A stretch of 39,176 nucleotides of DNA, from the NCBI GenBank assembly GCA_030531905.1, contig JAUNMG010000012.1, positions 1 to 39,176 of the forward strand, in the 5' to 3' direction. The translations under genes were made by a program, and so were the position numbers. The notes below the pieces were generated by a model. That model ran no database searches and was not told the origin of the DNA. It saw only the letters and a list, made by a program, of their open reading frames with translations. The stretch comes from a bacterium. Lineage in GTDB: Bacteria; Bacillota_I; Bacilli_A; RF39; UBA660. The number at the start of each line of letters is the position of its first letter. Position 1 is the stretch's first letter. Positions 9,206 to 17,531 of this stretch are shown one piece after another.

Positions 9206-9655
9206 ATGAAAGGGTATAAATTATTAATTGTATTTTTATGTATATTGGTTATTACAGGGTGTAATAAAATAAATAACAAACAAGAAAAAAGTAATAACCA
9301 AAATGAAAAATATTCACATATTAAAAAAATAGATGAAAATATAACAGGAAATTATATATATGTAAAGAACATTCAAGAAGAAAAGACAAAAGATGCAGTA
9401 ACAAACATAACGTTTAAATTTGAAGAAAATAAATGTGTGTCTGTTTTGTATGAAATTACTTATAAGAACAATAAACAAGCAAAAAAAGAGTATGATAATA
9501 TAAAAGATAATGATGTTAATTTTAAAAATGTTTCTATTTCAAATAATGTAGTAAAGTATGATGCTATAACAGATGGAAATATAAATTTAACGTTTTATGA
9601 TGCATATATTTCAATACTAAGCAAATATGAAATAAAAAATGTATCTTATAAATAA
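9206..9655 (+). CDS. Small lipoprotein of unknown function
   Basis: 149 residues. The signal peptide LLIVFLCILVITGC has a lipobox with Cys19, so the mature protein should be lipidated and outward facing. The rest is Lys/Asn-rich with predicted beta-strands (GNYIYVKNI, NITFKFEENKC) and no family I recognise. The ribosome binding site AGGAGGG overlaps the stop region of the preceding surface protein gene, so the two are probably cotranscribed. Its stop abuts the convergent ZIP transporter stop with no gap. Confidence 0.65.
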   Translation: MKGYKLLIVFLCILVITGCNKINNKQEKSNNQNEKYSHIKKIDENITGNYIYVKNIQEEKTKDAVTNITFKFEENKCVSVLYEITYKNNKQAKKEYDNIKDNDVNFKNVSISNNVVKYDAITDGNINLTFYDAYISILSKYEIKNVSYK

Positions 9656-10390
9656 TTATTTAAAGAATATCATAAAAATAAATCCAATTAGGAAGAATAT
9701 ATATGATATTCTTTTTTTCTTGTATTCAAGTGAATTCTTTAATAGTTCAAATATCGATATATATATCATAATACCCGTAGTTAGAGAAAGAATTATTCCT
9801 ATGAAGTAATTATTAATATATTTAAATAAAAAAAGGTAAGTTAAGATAGCTCCAAATACTTCTGAAAATCCAGATATAGCCGTATAAAAAACAGCTTTTC
9901 TTCTACTGTTTGTAGAGTAATAAATTGGGATTGATATAGATAATCCTTCTGGAATATTGTGAAACATTATAGAAAGAGCAAGAGTAAGTCCTAATGAAAT
10001 ATTAGTTGTAGTTGTACTGAATGTTAAAATACCTTCTGGGATATTGTGAATCATAAGTGCTAACATATTAATAATTCCTATTTTATAAAGTTTGTTATCA
10101 AGCTTTTTAAATACTTTATCTATGAAACTTGTAAGTAATACTCCAATCAGAAAAAATAAAATCATTAAAACAATTACTTTGTTATAACTAAGCTTTTCTT
10201 TTAGAAGATTATAACTTTCTGGAACAAGAGAGTTAATTGATACTGAAAACATTATACCTGATGCAAAGGCAAGTGCTATACAAATTAGTTTGTTTGTATC
10301 TTTAAATTTGATGTAGATGGGAATTATACCAAGCATAGTAGAAAGTCCCGCTACTGTTGTCACTAAAAAAGCAAATACTATATTATTCAT
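9656..10390 (-). CDS. ZIP family metal transporter
   Basis: 244 residues with about eight hydrophobic segments. The two ZIP metal-site signatures are present: HNIPEGILTF and FHNIPEGLSISIP, each with the His and Glu that coordinate the metal in the pore. A later E in GFSEVFGAIL fits helix V or VI of the family. It likely imports or moves a divalent cation such as zinc, as ZupT and GufA-type members do; the metal cannot be told from sequence. It is a single gene, convergent with the surface-protein operon and divergent from queH. Confidence 0.85.
   Translation of the reverse strand: MNNIVFAFLVTTVAGLSTMLGIIPIYIKFKDTNKLICIALAFASGIMFSVSINSLVPESYNLLKEKLSYNKVIVLMILFFLIGVLLTSFIDKVFKKLDNKLYKIGIINMLALMIHNIPEGILTFSTTTTNISLGLTLALSIMFHNIPEGLSISIPIYYSTNSRRKAVFYTAISGFSEVFGAILTYLFLFKYINNYFIGIILSLTTGIMIYISIFELLKNSLEYKKKRISYIFFLIGFIFMIFFK
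9662..9718 (+). terminator. Terminator of the lipoprotein gene, located within the 3' end of the convergent ZIP gene
   Basis: A 12-bp perfect stem AAAGAATATCAT (9662-9673) / ATGATATTCTTT (9703-9714) with a 29-nt loop, then Ts to 9718. On the plus strand it ends the lipoprotein transcript; the same bases encode the last residues of the minus-strand transporter. Confidence 0.65.
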
Positions 10391-10411
10391 AATAAAGTTA
10401 TATGTTTAGAA

Positions 10412-10440
10412 TTGTAAAAATATTAAAAATATGTTATTTT
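10412..10440 (+). promoter_or_regulatory. Candidate queH promoter
   Basis: TTGTAA (10412-10417), 17-bp spacer, TATTTT (10435-10440) with an upstream TG at 10432-10433 (extended -10). The start codon lies 24 bases downstream. Confidence 0.5.
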
Positions 10441-10463
10441 AAGAAGAAGAAAGAGGGATATAT

Positions 10464-11060
10464 ATGAATTATAATCTTTTAATGAAAGAAGAAATTAAAA
10501 AATTAAATGGTAATGTTAAAACTTTGTTGTTGCATGCTTGTTGTGCACCATGTTCTTCTGCAGTAATAGAAAACTTATCAAATTATTTTAAGATTACAAT
10601 TTTATATTACAATCCAAATATTACAGATCAGATTGAGTATCAAAAAAGACTTGATGAAATTCATTCGTTTATATCTAGGTTCAATACTAAGTATAAAGTA
10701 GATATCATTGATGGCAGATATGATACAAGTGAATTTTTTAAGATGAGTGAAGGACTAGAAGAGGAAAAGGAAAGAGGTAAGCGTTGTTATAAGTGTTATA
10801 ACTTAAGAATGGAGGAAACTGCTAAGGTGGCTTCAAAACTAGGATTTGACTATTTTACGACAACACTTTCTTTAAGTCCTTATAAAAATAGTAATTGGAT
10901 TAATGAAATAGGAGTTAGTCTAGATAAAAAATATAATTGTAAATATTTATATTCTGATTTTAAAAAAGGAAATGGTTATAAAAGAAGTATAGAACTTTCT
11001 AGCAAATATAATTTATATAGACAAAACTATTGTGGATGTATTTATTCAAAAAGAGATTAA
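10464..11060 (+). CDS. queH: Epoxyqueuosine reductase QueH
   Basis: Catalyses the last step of queuosine formation in tRNA, reducing epoxyqueuosine; QueH is the non-B12 alternative to QueG. The 198-residue protein has the family's conserved cysteines: LLHACCAPCSS (Cys26, Cys27, Cys30), GKRCYKCYNLRM near residue 110, and YCGCIYS at the end. These bind a 4Fe-4S cluster and an adjacent iron in the characterised family. Ribosome binding site AAGAGGG lies before the ATG. No other queuosine biosynthesis gene is in the window, so the cell may depend on salvage or on genes elsewhere. It is followed after about 23 bases by the peptidase gene. Confidence 0.9.
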   Translation: MNYNLLMKEEIKKLNGNVKTLLLHACCAPCSSAVIENLSNYFKITILYYNPNITDQIEYQKRLDEIHSFISRFNTKYKVDIIDGRYDTSEFFKMSEGLEEEKERGKRCYKCYNLRMEETAKVASKLGFDYFTTTLSLSPYKNSNWINEIGVSLDKKYNCKYLYSDFKKGNGYKRSIELSSKYNLYRQNYCGCIYSKRD

Positions 11061-11083
11061 TTATGTAGTAGGGGGATTTGGAA

Positions 11084-12253
11084 ATGGAACTTTTTACAAA
11101 CGATATTAGTTTTATAGAAAAACAAACAAATTATTTAAAAGAACAAATTCATCATGGCTATAATTTAGAAGATAAAACAAGTATTATTAATTCTCTTAAG
11201 AATTTAGATTGTATTTCACATTATTTGAATGCAGAAAATAATTTATTAAAGAAAATTGAGAAAAATAAGGATATAATAATTAAACTTAATACTAGGGATA
11301 AGAAGCTGCATAGTAAAAATATAGATAATTCTATAGAAAATAAGACTGAACATCTTTCGTTTGTTAGTAGTATTTTTAACGATAGTAAAGATATATGCAT
11401 ACCAATATTAAGTGAATATCTAGAGGAAGAATTCTTAAGTGATGAGGAAATGTATGAGATAATGAGTGACTATTTTTTAAGTATAAGTGATACCATGGGA
11501 TATGAAATACTTAAAAAAACTGTAGACGAAAATAAAATGTATATGGTGGAGCTTGATAGTTTTTCTTTTAATGGAATAACATTTTTTAACACATTTTTAA
11601 ATGACTTTAGAGTAATTATAGATGAAGCAACTATTAATAATTCAATTGATTTAATGACTACTATAATGCATGAAATGGGACATGTTATAGATTATGCATA
11701 TTTAGAAAATAATTCAGTTTATTATTCGACAAAATCAATATTTATTGAAACACTGTCCAGTATGTATGAAAAGGATTTTCTTGATTATTTAATAAGAAAT
11801 TCAATTTATAAAAGAAAAGCTATAGAAAGAATTACAGACTTTTATAGAAATATGTATGATGAACTTAATTACATTGCTTTATCATGTAATATTCCAGATA
11901 ATTTGTTAAGAAGAGAAAAATATAAAAGAGTAACTAGAGAAAAGCTATATGGAAAAGTTTCAGAAGAGGCGGAGTTATTAGTTCCATTGGAAGAGTTTCC
12001 TCTTCCTCAATCACTTGATATGATGGAATCATTAGAATATGGATATGGCAAGGCTTTAGCAACTTACTTTCTAAGATTAAAGAAAACTGATTATGATAAG
12101 TATCAAGATGAATTTTCAAAGTTTATGGAGTTAAGAACAGATTATTTTCCTAAAAATTTCTTGGAAAAGATAGGTACAAAACAAAATACTTTAGCGCAGA
12201 CTATAGATGAAGAAATTATGGATTCTCCTTGTAAAATAATAATTAAAAAGTAG
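11084..12253 (+). CDS. M3-like zinc metallopeptidase (oligoendopeptidase-related)
   Basis: The ATG at 11084 is preferred over TTG 11078 because GGGGGAT (11071-11077) is then 7 bases away. The 389-residue protein has the zinc motif HEMGH at residues 196-200 and a likely third ligand Glu222 in IFIETLSSMYEKDF, matching the 'E-x-x-S-x-x-x-E' pattern of M3 peptidases. It is much shorter than PepF (about 600 residues): the N-terminal part is reduced, though YGYGKALATYFL near 320 matches the Y-x-Y-G active-site loop region. No signal peptide is present, so it is probably cytosolic peptide turnover. Assignment to the M3 clan is good; substrate unknown. Confidence 0.7.
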   Translation: MELFTNDISFIEKQTNYLKEQIHHGYNLEDKTSIINSLKNLDCISHYLNAENNLLKKIEKNKDIIIKLNTRDKKLHSKNIDNSIENKTEHLSFVSSIFNDSKDICIPILSEYLEEEFLSDEEMYEIMSDYFLSISDTMGYEILKKTVDENKMYMVELDSFSFNGITFFNTFLNDFRVIIDEATINNSIDLMTTIMHEMGHVIDYAYLENNSVYYSTKSIFIETLSSMYEKDFLDYLIRNSIYKRKAIERITDFYRNMYDELNYIALSCNIPDNLLRREKYKRVTREKLYGKVSEEAELLVPLEEFPLPQSLDMMESLEYGYGKALATYFLRLKKTDYDKYQDEFSKFMELRTDYFPKNFLEKIGTKQNTLAQTIDEEIMDSPCKIIIKK

Positions 12254-12260
12254 AAATATA

Positions 12261-12289
12261 TTGTTAAATTTTACTTTTTGGTTTATAAT
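12261..12289 (+). promoter_or_regulatory. Promoter of the T-box / hisS operon
   Basis: TTGTTA (12261-12266), 17-bp spacer, TATAAT (12284-12289). Transcription would start near 12296, a few bases before stem I of the T-box. Confidence 0.8.
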
Positions 12290-12303
12290 TAGTATATCTT
12301 CAT

Positions 12304-12483
12304 GTAAGAGGAGTAAATTGTTTTAATCTTTTAGAGATAATGTGGTTGGTGAAAACGTTAATTTTAAAATAATTGAAGACACTTACTATAAAGTGAAGCG
12401 GATGACTCTGATAAAGGTTTTAATAAGAATAAATTAAGGTGGCACCACGAAGAGATTCGTCCTTATGCGGTGTGACCTTTTTT
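12304..12483 (+). promoter_or_regulatory. T-box riboswitch leader of the hisS-aspS operon, with Asp-type specifier
   Basis: The antiterminator T-box sequence AAGGTGGCACCACG is at 12436-12449. Stem I can be drawn: base helix GTAAG (12304-12308) / CTTAC (12382-12386); specifier loop with 5' AGTA (12312-12315) and 3' GAAGACA (12375-12381); 11-bp helix 12316-12326 / 12364-12374 (one G.T); then AGAGA and a distal GGTGAAA loop (12348-12354). Counting from the base helix the specifier is GAC (Asp), which overlaps CAC (His). The bulge UGGC would pair with an acceptor end GCCA. Bacterial tRNA-Asp has discriminator G73 and tRNA-His has C73, so both readings favour tRNA-Asp. Confidence 0.88.
12436..12483 (+). 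terminator. Regulatory terminator of the T-box
   Basis: AAGGTGGCACC (12436-12446) pairs with GGTGTGACCTT (12469-12479) with a single mismatch, enclosing the hairpin ACGAA-GAGA-TTCGT, and is followed by Ts to 12483. Its 5' arm contains the T-box bulge sequence, so it competes with the tRNA-stabilised antiterminator. Confidence 0.8.
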
Positions 12484-12504
12484 GTTTGTAAGGGAGGAAT
12501 AAAA

Positions 12505-13893
12505 ATGATAACAAAACCAAAGGGATGTAAAGATATTTATGGAAATGGTGCTAAAACTTGGAAATATATAGAACAAGTTATAGATTCTGTAATGGAAAAA
12601 TATAATTATGGATATATTCGTACACCTATTTTTGAATCTAGTGAATTATATCATAGAGGAGTAGGAGAAACTTCTGACATTGTAACAAAAGAGACATATG
12701 ATTTTACTGATCGTGGTGAAAGAAAGATGACTTTAAGACCAGAAGGAACTGCTGGAGTTGTGAGAAGTTATATTGAAAATAAGATGTATGGAGATATGAA
12801 TCCAGTTAAACTTTATTATAATGGAACAATGTATCGTTATGAACGTCCTCAAGCAGGACGTGAAAGAGAACTTACTCAGTTTGGTGCTGAAGCAATTGGT
12901 TCTGATGATCCAATGATGGATGCAGAAATAATTTCACTTGCTTATAATATTTATAAGTTATTAGGATTAAAAGATATTACAGTACACATTAATTCATTAG
13001 GAGATACTGAGTCTCGTAATAACTATCGTGATGCTTTAGTAAGATATTTTTCACCATATATTAATGATTTCTGTGATGACTGTAAAATGCGTATTGCTAA
13101 AAATCCATTGAGAATTCTTGATTGTAAAGTTGATAGTGAAAACGAAGTCTTTAAAAAAGCTCCAACTACTATTGATTATTTAAATGAAGAAAGTAAGAGT
13201 CGTTTTGAAAAAGTTAAAGAATACTTAGACTTACTTCAAATTCCATATGTAGTTGATCCTAAGATTGTTAGAGGGCTTGACTATTATAATCATACTGTTT
13301 TTGAATTTGTTATTGATGTTAAGGAACTTGGTGGTCAAAATGTAATAGGAGCAGGTGGAAGATATAATGGTTTATGTGAACAATTAGGTGGACCTTCAAC
13401 TCCTGGTATTGGTTTTGCATCTGGACTTGACAGAATTTTAGTAGCAATGAAATATCAAGAGGTAAAAGTAAATGTTAAAGAGCAAATTGATTTATTCTTG
13501 ATGTATGTAAATGATGAAGAAAAAAATTATGCTCTATACCTTGCCCAAGAATTACGTCTTAATGGATTTAATGTTGATACAGAGTATACTTCACGTAGCT
13601 TGAAAGCTCAATTTAAACAAGCAGATCGTCTAAAATCTAAATTTACAGCAGTTTTGAATAGTGATGATTTAGATAATAATGAAATTAAAATTAAAAACAA
13701 TGAAACAAAAGAAGAAGAAATAATATCAATTGATGCATTAGTTTTCTATTTAGATGAAAAATTAACTACAGATGAAGATCTTTATAACTATGATTTTACA
13801 TCAGATGATGAGTGTCACTGTCATGATGATGAATGTTCTTGTTTTGATGATTGCTCATGTGATAGCGAGTGTCATTGTAATCATGAGGATTAG
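12505..13893 (+). CDS. hisS: Histidyl-tRNA synthetase with an acidic Cys/His-rich C-terminal tail
   Basis: Charges tRNA-His. GGGAGG (12492-12497) fixes the ATG at 12505; an in-frame reading from 12439 would begin inside the T-box. The 462 residues contain class II motif 2 (MYRYERPQAGRERELTQFG), the His-specific motif RGLDYYNHTVFEF near 256, motif 3 (GIGFASGLDRIL) near 315, and an anticodon-binding domain to about 425. The usual length is about 420-430. The final 29 residues (434-462) are Asp/Glu-rich with four CxC units (CHC, CSC, CSC, CHC) and extra His. The tail looks like a metal-binding or redox appendage; its role is not known to me. It heads the hisS-orf-aspS-proS-murC cluster. Confidence 0.93.
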   Translation: MITKPKGCKDIYGNGAKTWKYIEQVIDSVMEKYNYGYIRTPIFESSELYHRGVGETSDIVTKETYDFTDRGERKMTLRPEGTAGVVRSYIENKMYGDMNPVKLYYNGTMYRYERPQAGRERELTQFGAEAIGSDDPMMDAEIISLAYNIYKLLGLKDITVHINSLGDTESRNNYRDALVRYFSPYINDFCDDCKMRIAKNPLRILDCKVDSENEVFKKAPTTIDYLNEESKSRFEKVKEYLDLLQIPYVVDPKIVRGLDYYNHTVFEFVIDVKELGGQNVIGAGGRYNGLCEQLGGPSTPGIGFASGLDRILVAMKYQEVKVNVKEQIDLFLMYVNDEEKNYALYLAQELRLNGFNVDTEYTSRSLKAQFKQADRLKSKFTAVLNSDDLDNNEIKIKNNETKEEEIISIDALVFYLDEKLTTDEDLYNYDFTSDDECHCHDDECSCFDDCSCDSECHCNHED

Positions 13894-13896
13894 AAT

Positions 13897-14298
13897 ATGA
13901 AGTTTAGTGATGAAGAGAAAGCTTTCGCAAGAAAAATAGTTGATGCTTGTAGTTATTCTTTTTTAAGTATAGAAGATATAAGTAATAATTTCAAAGACCT
14001 AGGTTTTTTAGTAAATAAAAATAAAATGATAGGTTATACTTCATACATGGAATATAATAAAGAAAAGAATAGTGGGATTATTTCATATAGTATAGAAGAA
14101 AATTTAAAAAGACAACAAGAAATTTTGCTTCTTAATTTTTCATATTTTATTACTAGTAGTGATAAAAATATGAAAATCTATTATAAAGATATTCCAAGAA
14201 AAAATGCTATGAAGAAATTTTCAAAATTACTTGTAGATACTTCGGCAGATAAGGAATTTGGGGTATATGATAATAAACAAGGAGGTATAAGAAAATAA
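13897..14298 (+). CDS. Unknown protein between hisS and aspS
   Basis: 133 residues, soluble, Lys-rich, no signal peptide or membrane segment. It starts 4 bases after hisS, and its TAA shares one base with the aspS ATG (TAATG), so it is translationally coupled in the operon. The N-terminus (FSDEEKAFARKIVDACSYSF) and the centre (EENLKRQQEILLLNFSYFI) look helical. I do not recognise a family. Its location suggests a function tied to, or simply carried with, the synthetase genes; base composition is like its neighbours. Confidence 0.6.
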   Translation: MKFSDEEKAFARKIVDACSYSFLSIEDISNNFKDLGFLVNKNKMIGYTSYMEYNKEKNSGIISYSIEENLKRQQEILLLNFSYFITSSDKNMKIYYKDIPRKNAMKKFSKLLVDTSADKEFGVYDNKQGGIRK

Positions 14299-16043
14299 TG
14301 AAAAAAATTTATAATACAGATTTAAGTCTAAATGATATTGAAAAAAATGTTACTTTATATGGATGGGTCCAAAAGAAACGTGATTTAGGAGGAGTTTTAT
14401 TTATTGACTTAAGAGATCGTAGTGGTATTATTCAATTAGTTATTAATGATGATAATGAATTTTTTGATACTGCAACAACTCTAAAAAATGAAAGTGTAAT
14501 TAAGGTTACTGGTTTAGTACGTGAAAGAGAAAATAAAAATGATAATTTAAAAACAGGGGCAATTGAAGTTGTAATATCTAGTTTAGAAGTATTAAATCAA
14601 AGTGTTGATCTTCCTTTTGAAATAGTTGATGATACAACAGCACTTGAAGATACAAAACTAAAATATCGTTATTTAGATTTAAGAAGAAATCCAGTTAAAA
14701 ATAGATTAATCGCAAGACATAAAATTGTTACTTCTATTAGAGAATATTTGAATAATTTAAATTTTATAGAAATAGAAACACCTATTTTATGTAAATCAAC
14801 TCCAGAAGGAGCAAGGGACTACCTAGTACCTAGTAGAGTAAATAAAAATAAGTTTTATGCTTTACCACAATCTCCTCAAATATTAAAACAATTACTTATG
14901 GTAGGTGGAATGGAACGTTACTATCAAGTAGCTCGTTGTTTTAGAGATGAGGACTTACGTGCTGACCGTCAACCAGAATTTACTCAAATCGATATGGAAA
15001 TGAGTTTTATAGATGAAGAAGATATTGAAACAATTGTTGAAGGTTTAATGAAAAAAGTTTTCAAAGAAATTAAAGGAATAGATATAAAAACACCATTCCT
15101 TAGAATGAAATATGATGAGGCAATGGCTCGCTTTGGTTCAGATAAGCCAGATATGAGATTTGGAATGGAACTTCATGATGTAACTAAATTATTTGAAAAA
15201 AGCGAATTTAAAGTATTTAGTAGTGCAATAGAAAATAATGGTATTATTTCAACTATCAAAGTAGAAAATGAAGCTAGTAACTTCTCACGTAAGAAAATTG
15301 ATGAATTAACTGAATTTGTTAAACAATACAAAGCTAAGGGACTTGCTTTTATAAAATTAGAAAATAATGAATTTACGGGTGGTATTAGTAAATTTTTAAC
15401 TGATCAAGAAAAAGCTAGTTTGAAAACTGAATTAGATCTTCATGATAATGATTTAGTATTCTTTGTATCAGATAAAAAAGAAATTGTTTATGCCTCTTTA
15501 GGTTCTCTTAGATGTTTACTTGGAAAAGAATTAGGTTTAATTAAAGAAGATGATTATAAATTCTTATGGGTAGTAGATTTTCCAGTGTTTGAGTGGAGTG
15601 ATGAAGAAAATCGTTTTATGGCATGTCATCATCCATTTACAATGCCTAAAGATGAGGATGTTGATAAATTGTTAACTGATAAAGCAAATTGTCATGCAAA
15701 AGCATATGATATCGTACTTAATGGATATGAAGTAGGTGGAGGAAGTATTAGAATTCATAAAGAAGAAATTCAAGAAAAAATGTTTGAAGCTTTAGGATTT
15801 ACAAAAGAAGAAGCTTATGATAAATTTGGATTCTTAATTGATGCTTTTAAATATGGAACACCACCACATGGAGGACTTGCTATTGGACTTGAACGTTTAG
15901 TTATGATTTTAACAGGAACAACTAATATTCGTGATGTTATAGCATTTCCAAAAACTACATCTGCATCTGATTTAATGATGAGTTGTCCATCATTCGTTTC
16001 AGAAAAACAATTAGAAGAATTATATATAGATACAAAGGAGTAA
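14298..16043 (+). CDS. aspS: Aspartyl-tRNA synthetase
   Basis: Charges tRNA-Asp. The 581-residue length is the usual bacterial AspRS size. It has an N-terminal OB-fold anticodon domain (about 1-105, with YGWVQKKRDLGGVLFIDLRDR), class II motif 2 in CFRDEDLRADRQPEFTQID near 215, a bacterial GAD insertion (about 285-405), and motif 3 GLAIGLERLVMILTG near 535 followed by NIRDVIAFPK. Translation is coupled to the upstream orf by the TAATG overlap. The Asp-type T-box at the operon start is consistent with this gene being a main regulated target. Confidence 0.95.
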   Translation: MKKIYNTDLSLNDIEKNVTLYGWVQKKRDLGGVLFIDLRDRSGIIQLVINDDNEFFDTATTLKNESVIKVTGLVRERENKNDNLKTGAIEVVISSLEVLNQSVDLPFEIVDDTTALEDTKLKYRYLDLRRNPVKNRLIARHKIVTSIREYLNNLNFIEIETPILCKSTPEGARDYLVPSRVNKNKFYALPQSPQILKQLLMVGGMERYYQVARCFRDEDLRADRQPEFTQIDMEMSFIDEEDIETIVEGLMKKVFKEIKGIDIKTPFLRMKYDEAMARFGSDKPDMRFGMELHDVTKLFEKSEFKVFSSAIENNGIISTIKVENEASNFSRKKIDELTEFVKQYKAKGLAFIKLENNEFTGGISKFLTDQEKASLKTELDLHDNDLVFFVSDKKEIVYASLGSLRCLLGKELGLIKEDDYKFLWVVDFPVFEWSDEENRFMACHHPFTMPKDEDVDKLLTDKANCHAKAYDIVLNGYEVGGGSIRIHKEEIQEKMFEALGFTKEEAYDKFGFLIDAFKYGTPPHGGLAIGLERLVMILTGTTNIRDVIAFPKTTSASDLMMSCPSFVSEKQLEELYIDTKE

Positions 16044-16047
16044 TTAT

Positions 16048-17478
16048 ATGGATAAAAAAAATAATGCGATTACACCTCGTAATGAGGACTTTGCTAAATG
16101 GTATACAGATGTTGTTCGTGCTGCACACTTAGCTGATTATTCATCTGTAAAGGGATGTATTGTAATAGAACCAAATGGTTATGCTATCTGGGAGAAAATG
16201 CAAGAAATACTTGATAAAGAATTTAAAAGGCTTGGTCATGTAAATTGTCAAATGCCGCTACTTATTCCTGAAGATTTACTAAAAAAAGAAGGTGAATTAG
16301 TAGAAGGTTTCGCTCCTGAGGTTGCTTGGGTAACAAAAGGTGGAGAAAAAGAGTTAGAAGAAAGACTTGCTATTCGTCCAACTAGTGAAACTTTATTTTG
16401 TGACTATTATGCAACACATGTTAAATCTTATCGTGATCTTCCAAAATTATATAACCAGTGGTGTAATGTCTTAAGATGGGAAAAGGAGACTAGACCATTC
16501 TTAAGAAGTCGTGAATTCTTATGGCAAGAAGGTCACACTATTCATGCAAGCCGTGAAGAAGCAGAACGCGAAACAGACCAAATGATGGGTGTATATCACT
16601 CTTTCCATAATAATATTTTAGCAATTCCTTCAATTCGTGGGGTAAAAACTGAAAAAGAAAAATTTTCCGGTGCTGAATACACATTAACTAATGAGGCTTT
16701 GATGTATAATGGTGTAGCTTTACAAGCTGGAACTTCTCATTATTTTGGACAAAAGTTTTCTAAAGCTTATAATGTTACTTTTTCAAATAAAGATAATGAG
16801 TTAGAATATGCTTATCAAACATCATGGGGAACAACAACTAGAATGATTGGTGGTTTAATTATGGTACATAGTGATGATTATGGATTAGTTCTTCCGCCAA
16901 GAATTGCACCAAGACAAGTTGTTATTATTCCAATTGGTGAAGATGAAGAAGTTTTATCTTTAGCAAGCAAATATAAAGATGAATTACTAAAAAATGATAT
17001 TACTGCTTATATAGATGATTCTAAAAAATCTCCAGGATTTAAGTTTGCTGAAGCTGAAGTTAATGGTATTCCTGTTAGAATTGAATTAGGTAAAAGAGAT
17101 TTAGATAATGGAATTATTACAGTCGCAAGACGTGATACTAGAGAAAAATTAACTACTACTAGAGATGTAGAAATTGTTTCATATATTAAAAATTTATTAG
17201 AAACAATTCAAAATGATATGTATAATCGAGCAAAAACTCGTCGTGATAATTTAACATTTGAAGCTCATAATTTAGAAGAAATGGAAAAAATTCTGAATAC
17301 TCAACCAGGATTTATTCATGCTATGTGGTGTGGAGATAAGGAATGTGAAGAAAAAATCAAAGAAATTCGTGGTTGTAAATCAAGATGTATCTTACCTGAT
17401 GCCGAAAAAATTGATGATGTTTGTGTATGTTGTGGCAAAAAAGCTAAACATCATGTAGTCTGGGGAATTCAGTATTAA
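16048..17478 (+). CDS. proS: Prolyl-tRNA synthetase, archaeal/eukaryal type
   Basis: Charges tRNA-Pro. The 476-residue form lacks the INS editing domain found in the roughly 570-residue bacterial type. Class II motif 2 (YNQWCNVLRWEKETRPFLRSREF) is near 135, preceded by AIRPTSETLFCDYYA near 110. The C-terminus carries the zinc-binding extra domain of this type, with Cys in MWCGDKECEEKI, CKSRC and VCVCCGKKAKHH, and ends with a terminal Tyr. Ribosome binding site AAAGGAG lies just after the aspS stop (4-base gap). Confidence 0.95.
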   Translation: MDKKNNAITPRNEDFAKWYTDVVRAAHLADYSSVKGCIVIEPNGYAIWEKMQEILDKEFKRLGHVNCQMPLLIPEDLLKKEGELVEGFAPEVAWVTKGGEKELEERLAIRPTSETLFCDYYATHVKSYRDLPKLYNQWCNVLRWEKETRPFLRSREFLWQEGHTIHASREEAERETDQMMGVYHSFHNNILAIPSIRGVKTEKEKFSGAEYTLTNEALMYNGVALQAGTSHYFGQKFSKAYNVTFSNKDNELEYAYQTSWGTTTRMIGGLIMVHSDDYGLVLPPRIAPRQVVIIPIGEDEEVLSLASKYKDELLKNDITAYIDDSKKSPGFKFAEAEVNGIPVRIELGKRDLDNGIITVARRDTREKLTTTRDVEIVSYIKNLLETIQNDMYNRAKTRRDNLTFEAHNLEEMEKILNTQPGFIHAMWCGDKECEEKIKEIRGCKSRCILPDAEKIDDVCVCCGKKAKHHVVWGIQY

Positions 17479-17531
17479 AATAACAAATACTAGATTTTAA
17501 CATAATTTATAGTAATGAAAGAGGTATAAAA

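Noticed and set aside
12439-12504. N-terminal extension of HisS by 22 codons
   Set aside because: The extension would be translated from the T-box antiterminator and terminator region; GGGAGG and ATG 12505 fit the HisS start.
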